This document shows, piece after piece, positions 17,114 through 26,509 of a stretch of 64,000 nucleotides of DNA. This stretch comes from Carboxylicivirga mesophila (GTDB taxonomy: Bacteria; Bacteroidota; Bacteroidia; Bacteroidales; Marinilabiliaceae): assembly GCF_018271975.1 (NCBI RefSeq), contig NZ_JAGUCN010000027.1, positions 1-64,000 of the forward strand, read 5' to 3'. The notes beneath the pieces were generated by a model. The model did not search any database. It was not told the origin of the DNA and saw only the letters and a list, made by a program, of their open reading frames with translations. A program made the position numbers and the translations under genes. Each line of letters begins with the position of its first letter. Position 1 is the first letter of the stretch.

Positions 17114-19177
17114 ATGGCAACATTAGAGAGAATTAGAAATAAATCTGGATTACTCATCATCGTCATTGCGATTGGACTTTTGGCCTTCCTCCTGGGAGAC
17201 TTAATGAGTTCGGGAGATTCCATTTTTAGAAGACGTAACATGCAGATTGCAGAAATTAATGGAACATCTGTATCTTATCCTGAATATCAAAACTATGTAA
17301 CTGAACTTGAGGATTATTATAAGCTGAACTCTCGTTCATCAGCATTGGATGAAAACACATCATACCAGATTCGTGAGCAAGCCTGGAACCAAATGGTTCA
17401 GGATATTATCATGAACGAAAAATATGACGACTTAGGTATTGCAGTAACGTCTGACGAAATTTTTGAGATGGCAACCGGTAAGAATGTTCACCCTCAGATT
17501 CGTCAAATGTTTACCAACCCACAAACCGGTGTTTTTGACAGAGCGCAGGTAATTAACTTCCTACAGCAAAAGAACTTAGATCCCAACGCTAACTTTTACT
17601 GGTTATTCCTTGAAAAACAAATCAAGAAAGAGCGTTTATTTGCTAAATACCGTGAATTAATCAAGAAGGGTATGTATGTAACAACAGCTCAGGCAAAAGC
17701 TGAAGCTGAAGCTAAAGCAAATAAGGTGGACTTTGATTTTGTAGTAAAGCGTTACTCTGCAGTTCCTGATTCAGCTGTTACAGTATCAGAAAGCGATGTA
17801 AAGAACTACTATAACGCTCACAAAGAAAACTACAAGCAAGAAGCAACCAGAGAAGTGGCTTACATTTCTTTTGATGTGGTGCCTTCAGATGAAGACCGTC
17901 AAATGGCTAAAGAGTGGATTGAGAACTCAAAAGTTGAATTCGCTAACCCACAGACCGACGCTATCCAGTATGTAAACATGAACTCGGAGTCAAACTACAT
18001 CCCTCGCAACCTCAAGTTTGAGCAATTAAGCTCAACGCTTCAGGGATTTGTGCAGGGTGCTTCAGAAAATGAGGTTTATGGTCCATACCTGGAAAACGAA
18101 ACATACAAACTGTCGCGCATTGTAGCTATTAAGCAAATGCCTGATTCAGTTAAAGCCCGTCATATTTTAGTGAATGATCCGGCATTGGCTGATAGTTTAT
18201 TTGCCTTGGTTAAAGGTGGAGCCAATTTTGCTGAGATTGCCCGTGCCAATTCAGCGGATCAAGGTTCAGCTATTAACGGCGGTGACTTAGGTTGGTTTGC
18301 TGAAGGAACCATGGTTCAGCCTTTTAATGATGCTTGCTTTGAAAATCCAAAGGGGGCAATCGTAAAAGTAGAGTCACAATTCGGTATTCACATCATTAAC
18401 GTTCAGGATAAAGGCAAGCCGGTTACTAAATACAACATTGCCACCTTAGAGCGTAATATTACCTACAGTTCAAAAACTAACCAGCAGGTGTATGCTCAGG
18501 CAGCCAAATTTGCTTCAATGAACAACACTTTTGAGAAGTTTGACGAAGCCATTACAGCTGATAATCTAGTGAAGCGTTATGGCAGAAGCATAAAAGCTAA
18601 TGACCGCACTGTAAATAATATGCAACACTCGCGCGAAATGGTACGTTGGGCTTTTGAAGCTGGCATGAACGAAATGTCTCCAATCTTCGAGTTTGGTGAT
18701 TCATATATCATTGCTTTTGTTACAGGAGCTAAAGAAGAAGGTTATCAATCAGTAGCTGCTGTTAAGAGCTCTATTGAGCGCCGCCTGCGTAACGACAAGA
18801 AAGCTGAAGTATTAATTACTGAGTTGAATAACAAAAAACAAGGTAATGACATTGCTGCTTTAGCATCTGCTATTGACAGTGAAGTGATGACTGCCAGCCA
18901 AATTGATTTTGGAGCTTTCCAGGTACCAGGAGCTGGTGTTGAGCCTGCATTGGTTGCCCTTGCCACAAGCTCAAAAGTAGGTGAAGTAAGCACTCCGGTA
19001 GCCGGAAACAATGGCGTTTATGCTGTTAAGGTAAATAACGTTACCAACAACACTGTGACTGTAGAAGATGAAAAAGCTCAATTATCACAAAGCGTTGGAT
19101 TCAAAGTAGATTACCAAGCTACTGAAGCAATCCGTAGCAAAGCTGAGATTACTGACGAAAGAAGTAAATTCTTTTAA
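17114..19177 (+). CDS. ppiD: Membrane-anchored peptidyl-prolyl isomerase, PpiD/SurA type
   Basis: A periplasmic folding factor anchored by one N-terminal transmembrane helix (about 12-30: GLLIIVIAIGLLAFLLGDL). A SurA_N-like helical chaperone region follows, then a parvulin domain (about 348-436: VKARHILV, GGDLGWFAEGTMVQPF, SQFGIHIINV), and a second, degenerate PPIase-like region up to 687. Codon usage is visibly different from the neighbours, with more A/T-rich preferred codons (shared with the TPR gene), which fits high expression. It closes the coaX cluster and is followed by a strong terminator. Confidence 0.9.
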   Translation: MATLERIRNKSGLLIIVIAIGLLAFLLGDLMSSGDSIFRRRNMQIAEINGTSVSYPEYQNYVTELEDYYKLNSRSSALDENTSYQIREQAWNQMVQDIIMNEKYDDLGIAVTSDEIFEMATGKNVHPQIRQMFTNPQTGVFDRAQVINFLQQKNLDPNANFYWLFLEKQIKKERLFAKYRELIKKGMYVTTAQAKAEAEAKANKVDFDFVVKRYSAVPDSAVTVSESDVKNYYNAHKENYKQEATREVAYISFDVVPSDEDRQMAKEWIENSKVEFANPQTDAIQYVNMNSESNYIPRNLKFEQLSSTLQGFVQGASENEVYGPYLENETYKLSRIVAIKQMPDSVKARHILVNDPALADSLFALVKGGANFAEIARANSADQGSAINGGDLGWFAEGTMVQPFNDACFENPKGAIVKVESQFGIHIINVQDKGKPVTKYNIATLERNITYSSKTNQQVYAQAAKFASMNNTFEKFDEAITADNLVKRYGRSIKANDRTVNNMQHSREMVRWAFEAGMNEMSPIFEFGDSYIIAFVTGAKEEGYQSVAAVKSSIERRLRNDKKAEVLITELNNKKQGNDIAALASAIDSEVMTASQIDFGAFQVPGAGVEPALVALATSSKVGEVSTPVAGNNGVYAVKVNNVTNNTVTVEDEKAQLSQSVGFKVDYQATEAIRSKAEITDERSKFF

Positions 19178-19200
19178 TCTATAATAAAAGCACAAAGAGG

Positions 19201-19229
19201 AAGCGGAGCCTAAAAGCTCCGCTTTTTTT
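19201..19229 (+). terminator. Intrinsic terminator of the coaX-ppiD cluster
   Basis: AAGCGGAGC and GCTCCGCTT pair perfectly around CTAAAA and run into seven T. It faces the convergent sulfite operon. Confidence 0.9.
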
Positions 19230-19264
19230 ATTCCTTCGTAAAAGTTCAATCAGGTTTTAAGTAC

Positions 19265-20980
19265 TCAGACTTCCACCTCAGAAGCATCCTTACAAACCAA
19301 CACCTGGTTTGATAAACCTAACTGACTGATGTACTCTTCGACCACTTTTTGAGTATAATTACCCCTGACACGCAAAACCAGCTCTGCAGGAATAGTACCA
19401 TACAGCTGAAAAAAGTGATGAACTGAAGCGGGCGAAGTAAATACCACCCCATAAAAATCTTCCAGATTATGCCTTACCGCCTTATCGGGCAAAACACTTT
19501 TGTAAAGCTTTAACTCATATGGATGACACCCGATGCTCTCAATGCCCTTTGGTAATTTAGCCAGTCCCTTATCGGAGCACGGCAATAATACCGACTCATT
19601 ACTGACCTTAGCTTCTTTCAAGGCTTCTAGAATACCTTGCCATGAGTTTCCTCCAGAAGCAGGCTTTACGTTCAATCCATACTGCATCAGTGCCTCAGAC
19701 GTTGAAACTCCAATGGATGTTAACTCATTCCTGTATAAGACTCTGGTATCTAACCCGAGCGAGAAGAGTGCTTGTATAAAATGATGCACAGCATAGGGCG
19801 ATGCAAACACAATGCGGTCAAAAGCCTTTATATTCTGAAGCATCCGAGTGGATTTCTCATCCAGAGTTAATGGCTGCAATTCTGTCAAAGGATTGTGCAC
19901 TACACTTCCTTCTTCCTTAAAATACTTCAGATCCAGACCTGTGTACAACCATTTTTTGGCCGGCAAATAACCATTCTGTCCAGCCGATTGTCCAACAAGC
20001 AATAATGCTGGTGCAGGCAATACTGTTTTGCTGGTCAATAACTCGTCAAGCGTATAGCGCCGGATTTCCTTATCGGGTAATGAAGCATTTCGTACACAAA
20101 CAACAGGTGTATTACCAGGCCATCCTTCTTTGACCAATCGCCTTGCCCAGGACTTCTGCTGAGAGGCGCCCATATAAAAAACCAGTGTATCGGCCTTAGG
20201 CAGCTGGTTATACAGGGCATCATGACCAAGCGTAAAAGCCACTGAGGTGCTGGTCCCACGCGACGTGAGCGGTACAACCGCATCAGCAGCTGCAGCCAAA
20301 GCAGATGTTATGCCGGGAACAATTTCTACATCCACCAGACGCTGTCTTAGATAGTGATACTCCTCACCTCCTCTTCCAAAAATTAAAGGATCACCACCCT
20401 TCAGACGCAACACCTTTTTTCCTTCCAGCACAGCCTTGTACAAGAGCGCATTAATGGTTCCCTGGTGCGCACTGTGCTTTCCCTTTCGCTTCCCCACATA
20501 TATTTTCTCCGCTTTGTATGCACTCAGGTAAGCATCGTCCAGCAAATCATCATGAAAAATAATATCAGCCTCCTCAATTAAACGCTGCGTTTTGATAGTG
20601 AGCAACTCCGGGTTTCCGGGGCCAAAACCAGCAATAGCTACACGCCCATATCCTATGCGTAAGTCGCTCTCCAGCTGTGAAAATAATTGTGCCTTCTCCT
20701 GATTCAGACCAAGTAACAGAAGCGGATTGAGCATATCGGTCTCATTAGCCAATACAGCCACAACACTTACCTCGTCATGAATGGGATAATGCACCTTATC
20801 AGTTGGCACAACGATACAGTCAACTCCTTTCATCAGCATAGCCATCAACTGTTGCGTATCCAGTCGATTCTCATACCGATGACTACTCACCATGATCTCT
20901 GTCCCCTTGGGCAACACCGTATTTAGCTGGTGATATATACTATTGAAAACGGGTGCTAGTATCTGTACCTGTATTTGCAT
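19265..20980 (-). CDS. HemC-remnant / uroporphyrinogen-III C-methyltransferase / uroporphyrinogen-III synthase fusion
   Basis: A 571-residue fusion for siroheme synthesis. Residues about 112-350 are SUMT (CobA/CysG-C): AGFGPGNPELLTIK, RLKGGDPLIFGRGGEE, PGITSALAAAA. Residues about 360-571 look like uroporphyrinogen-III synthase (HemD): two alpha/beta lobes with ASPYAVHHF and FTSPASVHHFF. Residues about 38-90 align with domain 1 of porphobilinogen deaminase (HemC), where LMKGVDCIVVPTDKV and VVAVLANETDMLNP match the classical DIAVHSLKDVP and EREDPRDA segments, but the catalytic residues are lost. It is last in the cysJI operon, after precorrin-2 dehydrogenase, so its products feed the sulfite reductase cofactor. 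Confidence 0.88.
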   Translation of the reverse strand: MQIQVQILAPVFNSIYHQLNTVLPKGTEIMVSSHRYENRLDTQQLMAMLMKGVDCIVVPTDKVHYPIHDEVSVVAVLANETDMLNPLLLLGLNQEKAQLFSQLESDLRIGYGRVAIAGFGPGNPELLTIKTQRLIEEADIIFHDDLLDDAYLSAYKAEKIYVGKRKGKHSAHQGTINALLYKAVLEGKKVLRLKGGDPLIFGRGGEEYHYLRQRLVDVEIVPGITSALAAAADAVVPLTSRGTSTSVAFTLGHDALYNQLPKADTLVFYMGASQQKSWARRLVKEGWPGNTPVVCVRNASLPDKEIRRYTLDELLTSKTVLPAPALLLVGQSAGQNGYLPAKKWLYTGLDLKYFKEEGSVVHNPLTELQPLTLDEKSTRMLQNIKAFDRIVFASPYAVHHFIQALFSLGLDTRVLYRNELTSIGVSTSEALMQYGLNVKPASGGNSWQGILEALKEAKVSNESVLLPCSDKGLAKLPKGIESIGCHPYELKLYKSVLPDKAVRHNLEDFYGVVFTSPASVHHFFQLYGTIPAELVLRVRGNYTQKVVEEYISQLGLSNQVLVCKDASEVEV

Positions 20981-20999
20981 CTGATTATTTCTTTAAAGG

Positions 21000-21509
21000 T
21001 TAAGACTTTTGACTGGCAGCATGAAACTCCTGCCGAAAAATTTCCTTGGTTTTCGAGCTGCCAATCTGATTGCTTTGCGCCAAATCACGAATCTGGTTGC
21101 GCCAGTGAATGGCGGCAAACACATTCTCACCATTAGAGCTCACTGCTACAGTCATATTATCCTGTTTATAAATGGCCGGCGAAACAAAGTCACAATTCCC
21201 GGGCTTATCCACCACATTAACAATGGAACGTCTGGCTTTGCCATCTTCACGAATCCGGCTGTTCAAAGCACTGTCATTAGTGGCGGCATACACCAAAAGA
21301 TGGCCATCCAGGTCGCTCGGTTCATATTCCTTTTCAACAACCTCTATAAAACTGCGCTGTCGAATTTCGGGCACCACCTCTTTGGCAATGATCTTAATCT
21401 GATGAGTAAAGCGCTCAAGCGATTCAATTTTATGAATGGCCACTTTACCCCCACCTATTATCAGGATGGTCTCGTCTTCGATATTGATACTAATGGGTAA
21501 AAAATTCAT
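21000..21509 (-). CDS. Precorrin-2 dehydrogenase / sirohydrochlorin ferrochelatase-type protein
   Basis: Oxidises precorrin-2 to sirohydrochlorin with NAD+, and in Met8/CysG-type proteins also inserts iron. The 169-residue protein has a Rossmann fold with GGGKVA (19-24) and the conserved region DKPGNCDFVSPA (about 104-115) that contains the catalytic aspartate in CysG-N/Met8. It is shorter than Met8 and appears to carry only a brief C-terminal dimerisation tail. It lies 11 bp after DUF2061 and 19 bp before the SUMT fusion, giving a complete siroheme module beside the sulfite reductase genes. Confidence 0.88.
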   Translation of the reverse strand: MNFLPISINIEDETILIIGGGKVAIHKIESLERFTHQIKIIAKEVVPEIRQRSFIEVVEKEYEPSDLDGHLLVYAATNDSALNSRIREDGKARRSIVNVVDKPGNCDFVSPAIYKQDNMTVAVSSNGENVFAAIHWRNQIRDLAQSNQIGSSKTKEIFRQEFHAASQKS

Positions 21510-21520
21510 ATGTGCCTATT

Positions 21521-21748
21521 TTATATCTGGTAGTCTGGTTCAATCTTTTCCTGCCCTATTTTTATGCGATTCCAGAGTCGTTCGTGCAGGTAATAGAGCA
21601 AGAGCTTGGTAAACACCTCCACCATGCTGATGGAGGCCGCCAAGCCAATGCGTCCTGTAACCAGCCACGAGACCAGAAAGGTGTCGATGGTACCTGTCAC
21701 CCGCCACGATATGGTTTTGATGATGCTTCGGTATCGTTTGTCTTTCAT
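21521..21748 (-). CDS. DUF2061 small membrane protein
   Basis: A 75-residue protein with two hydrophobic segments (about 16-34 and 38-55) and the family motifs KTISWRVTGTIDTFLVSWL and LYYLHERLWNRI. DUF2061 proteins commonly neighbour sulfate or sulfite assimilation genes, but their function is not established. Spacing of 6 bp to cysI and 11 bp to the precorrin-2 dehydrogenase gene places it firmly in the operon. Confidence 0.85.
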   Translation of the reverse strand: MKDKRYRSIIKTISWRVTGTIDTFLVSWLVTGRIGLAASISMVEVFTKLLLYYLHERLWNRIKIGQEKIEPDYQI

Positions 21749-21754
21749 GGTCGC

Positions 21755-23473
21755 CTATTTGATGGTTTGAACTTGCTGTGATGCTACAATCACACCTGTG
21801 CGAACCAGAAAATCACCAAAGCGTTCCTTCACTGCTCGCTCACCAGCATAACTTTCAAATAAAGGCTCCAGTAATTGCAGTATATCTGCTTCCGATACCA
21901 TCTCCTTATACAAGGTATTCAGACGTTCGCCAGCAAAACCAGCTCCCAGGTAAAGGTTATACTTACCCATGGCACGTCCCACCAGGCCTATCTCACCAAG
22001 GAATGGTCGTCCGCACCCGTTGGGGCAGCCCGTCATTCGTATGAGAATATCTTCATTTGACAAACCAAACTTTTCCAACAACGACTCCAGCTTAGTCACC
22101 AGGGAAGGCAGGTAGCGTTCTGCTTCGGCGAAGGCCATAGTACAAGTATTAAGAGCCACACAGGCAATGGCATGCTTTCGCAATCCGGATAGTTCTTGTG
22201 CATCACCTGCGGCATAACGCCCTAATATTTCCTGTATTTTCAGCTTATTCCGTGTAATAACGTTCCCCAGCACCAGACCTTGATTACCAGTCAGGCGGAA
22301 GTCACACACTTCAAGCTGCGCCACCTCTTTCAAAGCCTGCTTCAATTGTAAAGCATCCGTGTCTTTAATACGTCCGTGCTCAATGTGCAACCCTAAAAAC
22401 CATTTGCCATCAGCCGCTTTCTTCCACCCAAACACGTCACCATTAGACTCAAACACATAAGGTTTAGAATCCTCCAACTCGAATCCCAGTCGGGCCTGCA
22501 ACAATTCCACAAAGACCTCTGAACCAATCCGGTCGAGCGTATATTTAAGACGGGCGAGCTTACGATTCTCCCGGTTCCCGAAATCGCGCTGCACTTTCAC
22601 TATTTCCTCCACTACCGCAAGCGCTTTGTCTTTTGGCACAAAACCAATCACATCGGCCAGGCGAGGATAGGTTTCGGGCATACCATAGGTTTTGCCCATA
22701 CCACCCCCAACTGCCACATTGTAGCCCAGCAACTGATTGTCTTTAACAATTGCAATCAACCCAATATCATTGGCAAATACATCCGTATCGTTGTAAGGCG
22801 GCACCGCAATGGCAATCTTAAATTTTCGCGGCAGGTACGTTTTGCCATAGATAGGCTCCTCATCCTGTTGCCCGCCTGTAACCAGTTGCTTGTTCAACCA
22901 TATTTCGTGGTAGGCTGTTGTTTTAGGCAACAAATGCTCACTAATGGCTTTTGCGAAGCCGGCCAGCTCACCTACCACAGGCGACAACCCTTCATTGGAA
23001 GTACTCATCACATTGCGGTTGACATCACCACAGGCTGCTATGCTATCCAACAGCGCATCATTAATTCCCTGTATGGTTTGTCGCAGGTTCTTTTTCACAA
23101 TTCCATGCAACTGAAAAGCCTGACGTGTTGTTAGTTTCAATGTACCATTGCCATATTTATCAGCCAGCTCATCCATTGCCAGCCATTGAGCTGCAGTGGC
23201 AATACCGGCCGGCACTCTGGCGCGAATCATAAAACTGTACAGCGGCTCTAACTTCTGATTCTTTCGCTCCTCATCCAAATCCCGATCGGTTTGCTGATAG
23301 CTCCCATGAAATTTAATCAGTTGGGTATCATCAGGAGCAATAGCACCTGTAATGGCATCGTTGAGGCTTTGCTCAAGTGTTCCGCGCAAATAATTACTAT
23401 TGGTTTTTATGGTCTCCACCTCAGAAGGCTTCCAGGCCTGTGGCTGAGGCAGATTGTTTTGCTTCAATGTCAT
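21755..23473 (-). CDS. cysI: Assimilatory sulfite reductase, hemoprotein beta subunit
   Basis: Reduces sulfite to sulfide with six electrons at a coupled siroheme-[4Fe-4S] centre (cytoplasm). The 572-residue protein has the duplicated sulfite/nitrite reductase fold. The four cluster cysteines are visible as a CxxxxxC pair in VALNTCTMAF (about 434-440) and in MTGCPNGCGRP (about 479-483). Length matches NADPH-type CysI. It follows cysJ after 18 bp. Confidence 0.95.
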   Translation of the reverse strand: MTLKQNNLPQPQAWKPSEVETIKTNSNYLRGTLEQSLNDAITGAIAPDDTQLIKFHGSYQQTDRDLDEERKNQKLEPLYSFMIRARVPAGIATAAQWLAMDELADKYGNGTLKLTTRQAFQLHGIVKKNLRQTIQGINDALLDSIAACGDVNRNVMSTSNEGLSPVVGELAGFAKAISEHLLPKTTAYHEIWLNKQLVTGGQQDEEPIYGKTYLPRKFKIAIAVPPYNDTDVFANDIGLIAIVKDNQLLGYNVAVGGGMGKTYGMPETYPRLADVIGFVPKDKALAVVEEIVKVQRDFGNRENRKLARLKYTLDRIGSEVFVELLQARLGFELEDSKPYVFESNGDVFGWKKAADGKWFLGLHIEHGRIKDTDALQLKQALKEVAQLEVCDFRLTGNQGLVLGNVITRNKLKIQEILGRYAAGDAQELSGLRKHAIACVALNTCTMAFAEAERYLPSLVTKLESLLEKFGLSNEDILIRMTGCPNGCGRPFLGEIGLVGRAMGKYNLYLGAGFAGERLNTLYKEMVSEADILQLLEPLFESYAGERAVKERFGDFLVRTGVIVASQQVQTIK

Positions 23474-23491
23474 GTGTTTATTTTTGGTTGG

Positions 23492-25291
23492 TTAGTAAAC
23501 ATCTTCCTGATAACGACCTTCTTTTTTCAGTTGCACCAGGCGCTCTTCAGCCTGCTCAAAAGAGATATTCTCTTGCTCCTGCAGTATTTCAATAAAAGCT
23601 TGTTGTAGATCTCTGGCCAAAGTCTTACGATCGCCACACACATAAATGGTTGCCCCATTCTGCAGCCATGCATATACTTCGTCAGCCTGTGCTTTTACCC
23701 GATGCTGCACGTAAACTTTCTCCTGCTGATCGCGTGAAAAAGCCACATCAACTTTTGACAACAAGCCTTTTTGACGGTATTTCAGCCACTCAGCCTGGTA
23801 TAAGAAATCTGTTTCGAAATGCTGGTCACCAAAGAACAGCCAGTTTTTACCGGTGGCTTCAGCAGCTTCTCGCTCTTGTAAAAAAGCCCGGTAGGGTGCG
23901 ATGCCTGTTCCGGCACCTATCAGTATGACATCCTTTTCATTGGCTGGCAGGCGAAAACCCTCATTGGATTTAATCTGCACCGCTACTTTTTCTCCTTCTT
24001 CCAGTTGATCAATTAGAAAGGATGAACACACACCCTGGTGAGGGCGTTCATTCTTCTCGTAGCGGACAGCACCTACCGTGAGATGTACTTCATCGCCCAC
24101 TTCGGCCTGCGAGGAAGCGATGGAATAAGCCCTGGGTGGCAAGGTCCGTAAGGCATCAGCCAACTCCTGCGGTTGAACAGATAAGCTAAAGTCGGACAAA
24201 ACATCCAGTAAATCGCTACCATACAGGAAGCTGTCCAACTCATCGCGCTTATCCAATAAACGATTCAAATCCGGCTCTTTTACAAAAGCTGATAATTTCT
24301 TTAACACAGGAATTGTAACGACTGTGATCTCCTTATGGAATTTCAAGAGCTCACTAATCGTATAGGTTGTTCCTTTATGTTCGACCGGCTCATCACCTGA
24401 GTAATTAAGCCTGGTGAGGAGCTGCTGCACCAGTTCATCATTATTTACGGCATACACTTCCAGCGCATCACCAGGTTGGTAGCTTAAGCCTGTTCCTTCA
24501 ATATCGAGCTCTATATGATAGGTTTCCTTATTGGAACCACGTCCGTTCAGCAGCACCTTATCAATCAGCTCAGCCTCCACTAAACCGTCTGTAATATTAC
24601 GTGCACCTACCGCTGAAGTAACTGTTTCTGAGGAAGAACTTTTTAAATTGCCGAAAAGTGTCAAAACAGTATCGGGCAAATTATCGAGTTGATCCTTAAA
24701 GTCAACATCCAGGAGTAAAGGTTCACTTAAGGCATTGGCACCATGTGCTTTTAACCGATTATGAAAATCCAAACCAGTTTGACAAAAGAACTGATAACTG
24801 CTATCGCCCAATGCTACAACGGCATAGTTCAGCTGCGAGATATCGCCCACCCGCTTACCACCGAGAAACTTATGCAAGTCGGCTGCTTCAACCGGCGGCT
24901 CTCCTTCCCCATGGGTGGAAACAATAAAAATTACATTGTCTTCTTTTTGCAGATGTTTTGGACGAAAATCACCCATACTACTCACTTCCAATTGCAGCCC
25001 GTTGCTTTTAGCCTGCTCTGCCAGCTGCCTGGCAATTAACTTGCCATTGCCCGAATGTGAACCTACCAGCACCTTAAGACTAGCGGTTGCTGTTTGATTG
25101 CCATTTAATCCTGTTCCATTAGTAACCTCCTGCTGACATGCAACTGCAGTATCCTGCTGTCCGTTTAGCCCAATGCCCGACAGGTATCCACCTAACCAAA
25201 GCAACTGTTCCTTAGAGAGTTTATTCACCAGGTGATTGGCTTCTCCCAGTAATGTTTCCGATAAAACACCGGTTGTTATATGCTGTGACAT
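23492..25291 (-). CDS. cysJ: Sulfite reductase [NADPH] flavoprotein alpha subunit
   Basis: Passes electrons from NADPH through FAD and FMN to CysI. The 599-residue protein has an N-terminal linker (1-70), a flavodoxin domain (GSHSGNGKLIA, STHGEGEPP, ALGDSSYQFFCQTG; about 72-215), an FAD-binding region (PRAYSIASS, GVCSSFL) and an NADP-binding domain (GAGTGIAPYRAFLQ, YVCGD) ending in YQEDVY. The start ATG at 25291 follows AGG closely. A long structured intergenic region (25413-25535) separates it from cysK. Confidence 0.95.
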   Translation of the reverse strand: MSQHITTGVLSETLLGEANHLVNKLSKEQLLWLGGYLSGIGLNGQQDTAVACQQEVTNGTGLNGNQTATASLKVLVGSHSGNGKLIARQLAEQAKSNGLQLEVSSMGDFRPKHLQKEDNVIFIVSTHGEGEPPVEAADLHKFLGGKRVGDISQLNYAVVALGDSSYQFFCQTGLDFHNRLKAHGANALSEPLLLDVDFKDQLDNLPDTVLTLFGNLKSSSSETVTSAVGARNITDGLVEAELIDKVLLNGRGSNKETYHIELDIEGTGLSYQPGDALEVYAVNNDELVQQLLTRLNYSGDEPVEHKGTTYTISELLKFHKEITVVTIPVLKKLSAFVKEPDLNRLLDKRDELDSFLYGSDLLDVLSDFSLSVQPQELADALRTLPPRAYSIASSQAEVGDEVHLTVGAVRYEKNERPHQGVCSSFLIDQLEEGEKVAVQIKSNEGFRLPANEKDVILIGAGTGIAPYRAFLQEREAAEATGKNWLFFGDQHFETDFLYQAEWLKYRQKGLLSKVDVAFSRDQQEKVYVQHRVKAQADEVYAWLQNGATIYVCGDRKTLARDLQQAFIEILQEQENISFEQAEERLVQLKKEGRYQEDVY

Positions 25292-25412
25292 CCTAAATCG
25301 TATTTATCTTGTAATACAATCAATTGCAGCAATCTGCTGCCAATAAAAAACACTATTAAATATTTATTAGGTAACCGAAAATATATTCCGGCCTGAAGAA
25401 TGATATCAAGCC

Positions 25413-25535
25413 CGGCCGGGCATTCGGCAAGATAAGCTTGTAAGCAAACACTTATACTGTAGCATCACTCTGAAAATTTAGGGTGTTGAATGCCGGGCCG
25501 TGAGGTGGTTTATCACCACCACACGGATTACATCC
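25413..25535 (-). promoter_or_regulatory. Nested inverted repeats: candidate structured leader of the cysJI operon
   Basis: Three adjacent palindromes lie between cysK and cysJ. An outer pair, CGGCCGGGCATTC (25413-25425) and GAATGCCGGGCCG (25488-25500), matches at 12 of 13 positions; an AACAC/GTGTT stem is nested inside it (25447-25451, 25483-25487). A second hairpin, CCGTGAGGTGG and CCACCACACGG (25498-25526), has one mismatch and a 7-nt loop. A third is GGATTACATCC (25525-25535). No T-tract follows on the minus strand, so it is not a simple terminator. I could not match it to SAM-I, TPP or cobalamin riboswitch cores. Decayed mobile DNA is the alternative. Confidence 0.5.
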
Positions 25536-25566
25536 ATTTAATATCTCAAGTTATTCCGAAGTTTTT

Positions 25567-26490
25567 TTAGTCGATGTTGAAGCTGCTCAGGTAACGCTCC
25601 CCGGTATCAGGCAACACCACCACAATGCGCTTACCGGTATTTTCAGGGCGTTGTGCCACGCTAATAGCTGCAAATAGTGCTGCTCCTGAAGAATAACCAC
25701 ATAGTATACCTTCTTTCTTGGCTGCTTTGTGTGCTGTTTCAATGGCATCTTCATTGCTTACCTTCACCACCTCATCAAATACATCGGTATTTAACACATT
25801 AGGCACAAAACCAGCACCAATACCCTGAATTTTATGTGGCCCTGGCTGACCTCCGGACAATACCGGAGAAGCCTCAGGTTCAACAGCCACAATCTTCACA
25901 TTTGGATTACGTTGCTTAAGAATCTCACCAACACCGGTAATCGTACCACCTGTTCCTATGCCTGCTACAAAGATATCTACTTTACCATCGGTATCTTCCC
26001 AAATTTCTTCGGCAGTTGTGCACCTGTGAATAGCCGGATTAGCTGCATTGTTAAACTGCTGGGGGATAAAAGCCTTCGGTAATTCGGCGGCAATTTCATC
26101 AGCCCGCTCAATTGCACCCTTCATGCCCTTTTCAGCTGGAGTCAGCACCAACTCGGCACCGAACTTAATAAGCAGCTTACGACGCTCAATGCTCATGCTT
26201 TCAGGCATGGTTAAAATCAAACGATAGCCTTTAACTGCTGCTACAAAAGCTAATCCAACTCCGGTATTACCACTGGTAGGCTCTACAATTACTGTTTCTG
26301 CATCCAGCAACCCTTTTTGTTCGGCATCACTAATCATAGCATAGGCGATACGATCCTTCACCGAGCTGGCCGGATTAAAATACTCTAATTTGGCTACTAC
26401 TTCGGCACTGGCTCCATTAGCTAGCCTGTTAATTTTTACAAGAGGGGTTTTTCCAATTAACTCGGTAACATTCTGTGCAATCTTACTCAT
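25567..26490 (-). CDS. cysK: Cysteine synthase A (O-acetylserine sulfhydrylase)
   Basis: Makes cysteine from O-acetylserine and the sulfide delivered by CysJI (cytoplasm, PLP enzyme). The 307-residue protein shows the PLP lysine in SSVKDRIAY (K45), the substrate loop TSGNTG (72-77), the phosphate cleft GTGGT (about 177) and a C-terminal PDTGERYLS. Length matches CysK. It lies 19 bp after an Rrf2 regulator gene, a pairing that recalls the CymR-CysK partnership of Firmicutes. Confidence 0.95.
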   Translation of the reverse strand: MSKIAQNVTELIGKTPLVKINRLANGASAEVVAKLEYFNPASSVKDRIAYAMISDAEQKGLLDAETVIVEPTSGNTGVGLAFVAAVKGYRLILTMPESMSIERRKLLIKFGAELVLTPAEKGMKGAIERADEIAAELPKAFIPQQFNNAANPAIHRCTTAEEIWEDTDGKVDIFVAGIGTGGTITGVGEILKQRNPNVKIVAVEPEASPVLSGGQPGPHKIQGIGAGFVPNVLNTDVFDEVVKVSNEDAIETAHKAAKKEGILCGYSSGAALFAAISVAQRPENTGKRIVVVLPDTGERYLSSFNID

Positions 26491-26509
26491 GGTTTCTACG
26501 GTTTAATTT

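Noticed and set aside
25413-25535. SAM-I, TPP or cobalamin riboswitch
   Set aside because: None of the conserved core sequences could be recognised by eye on the minus strand.
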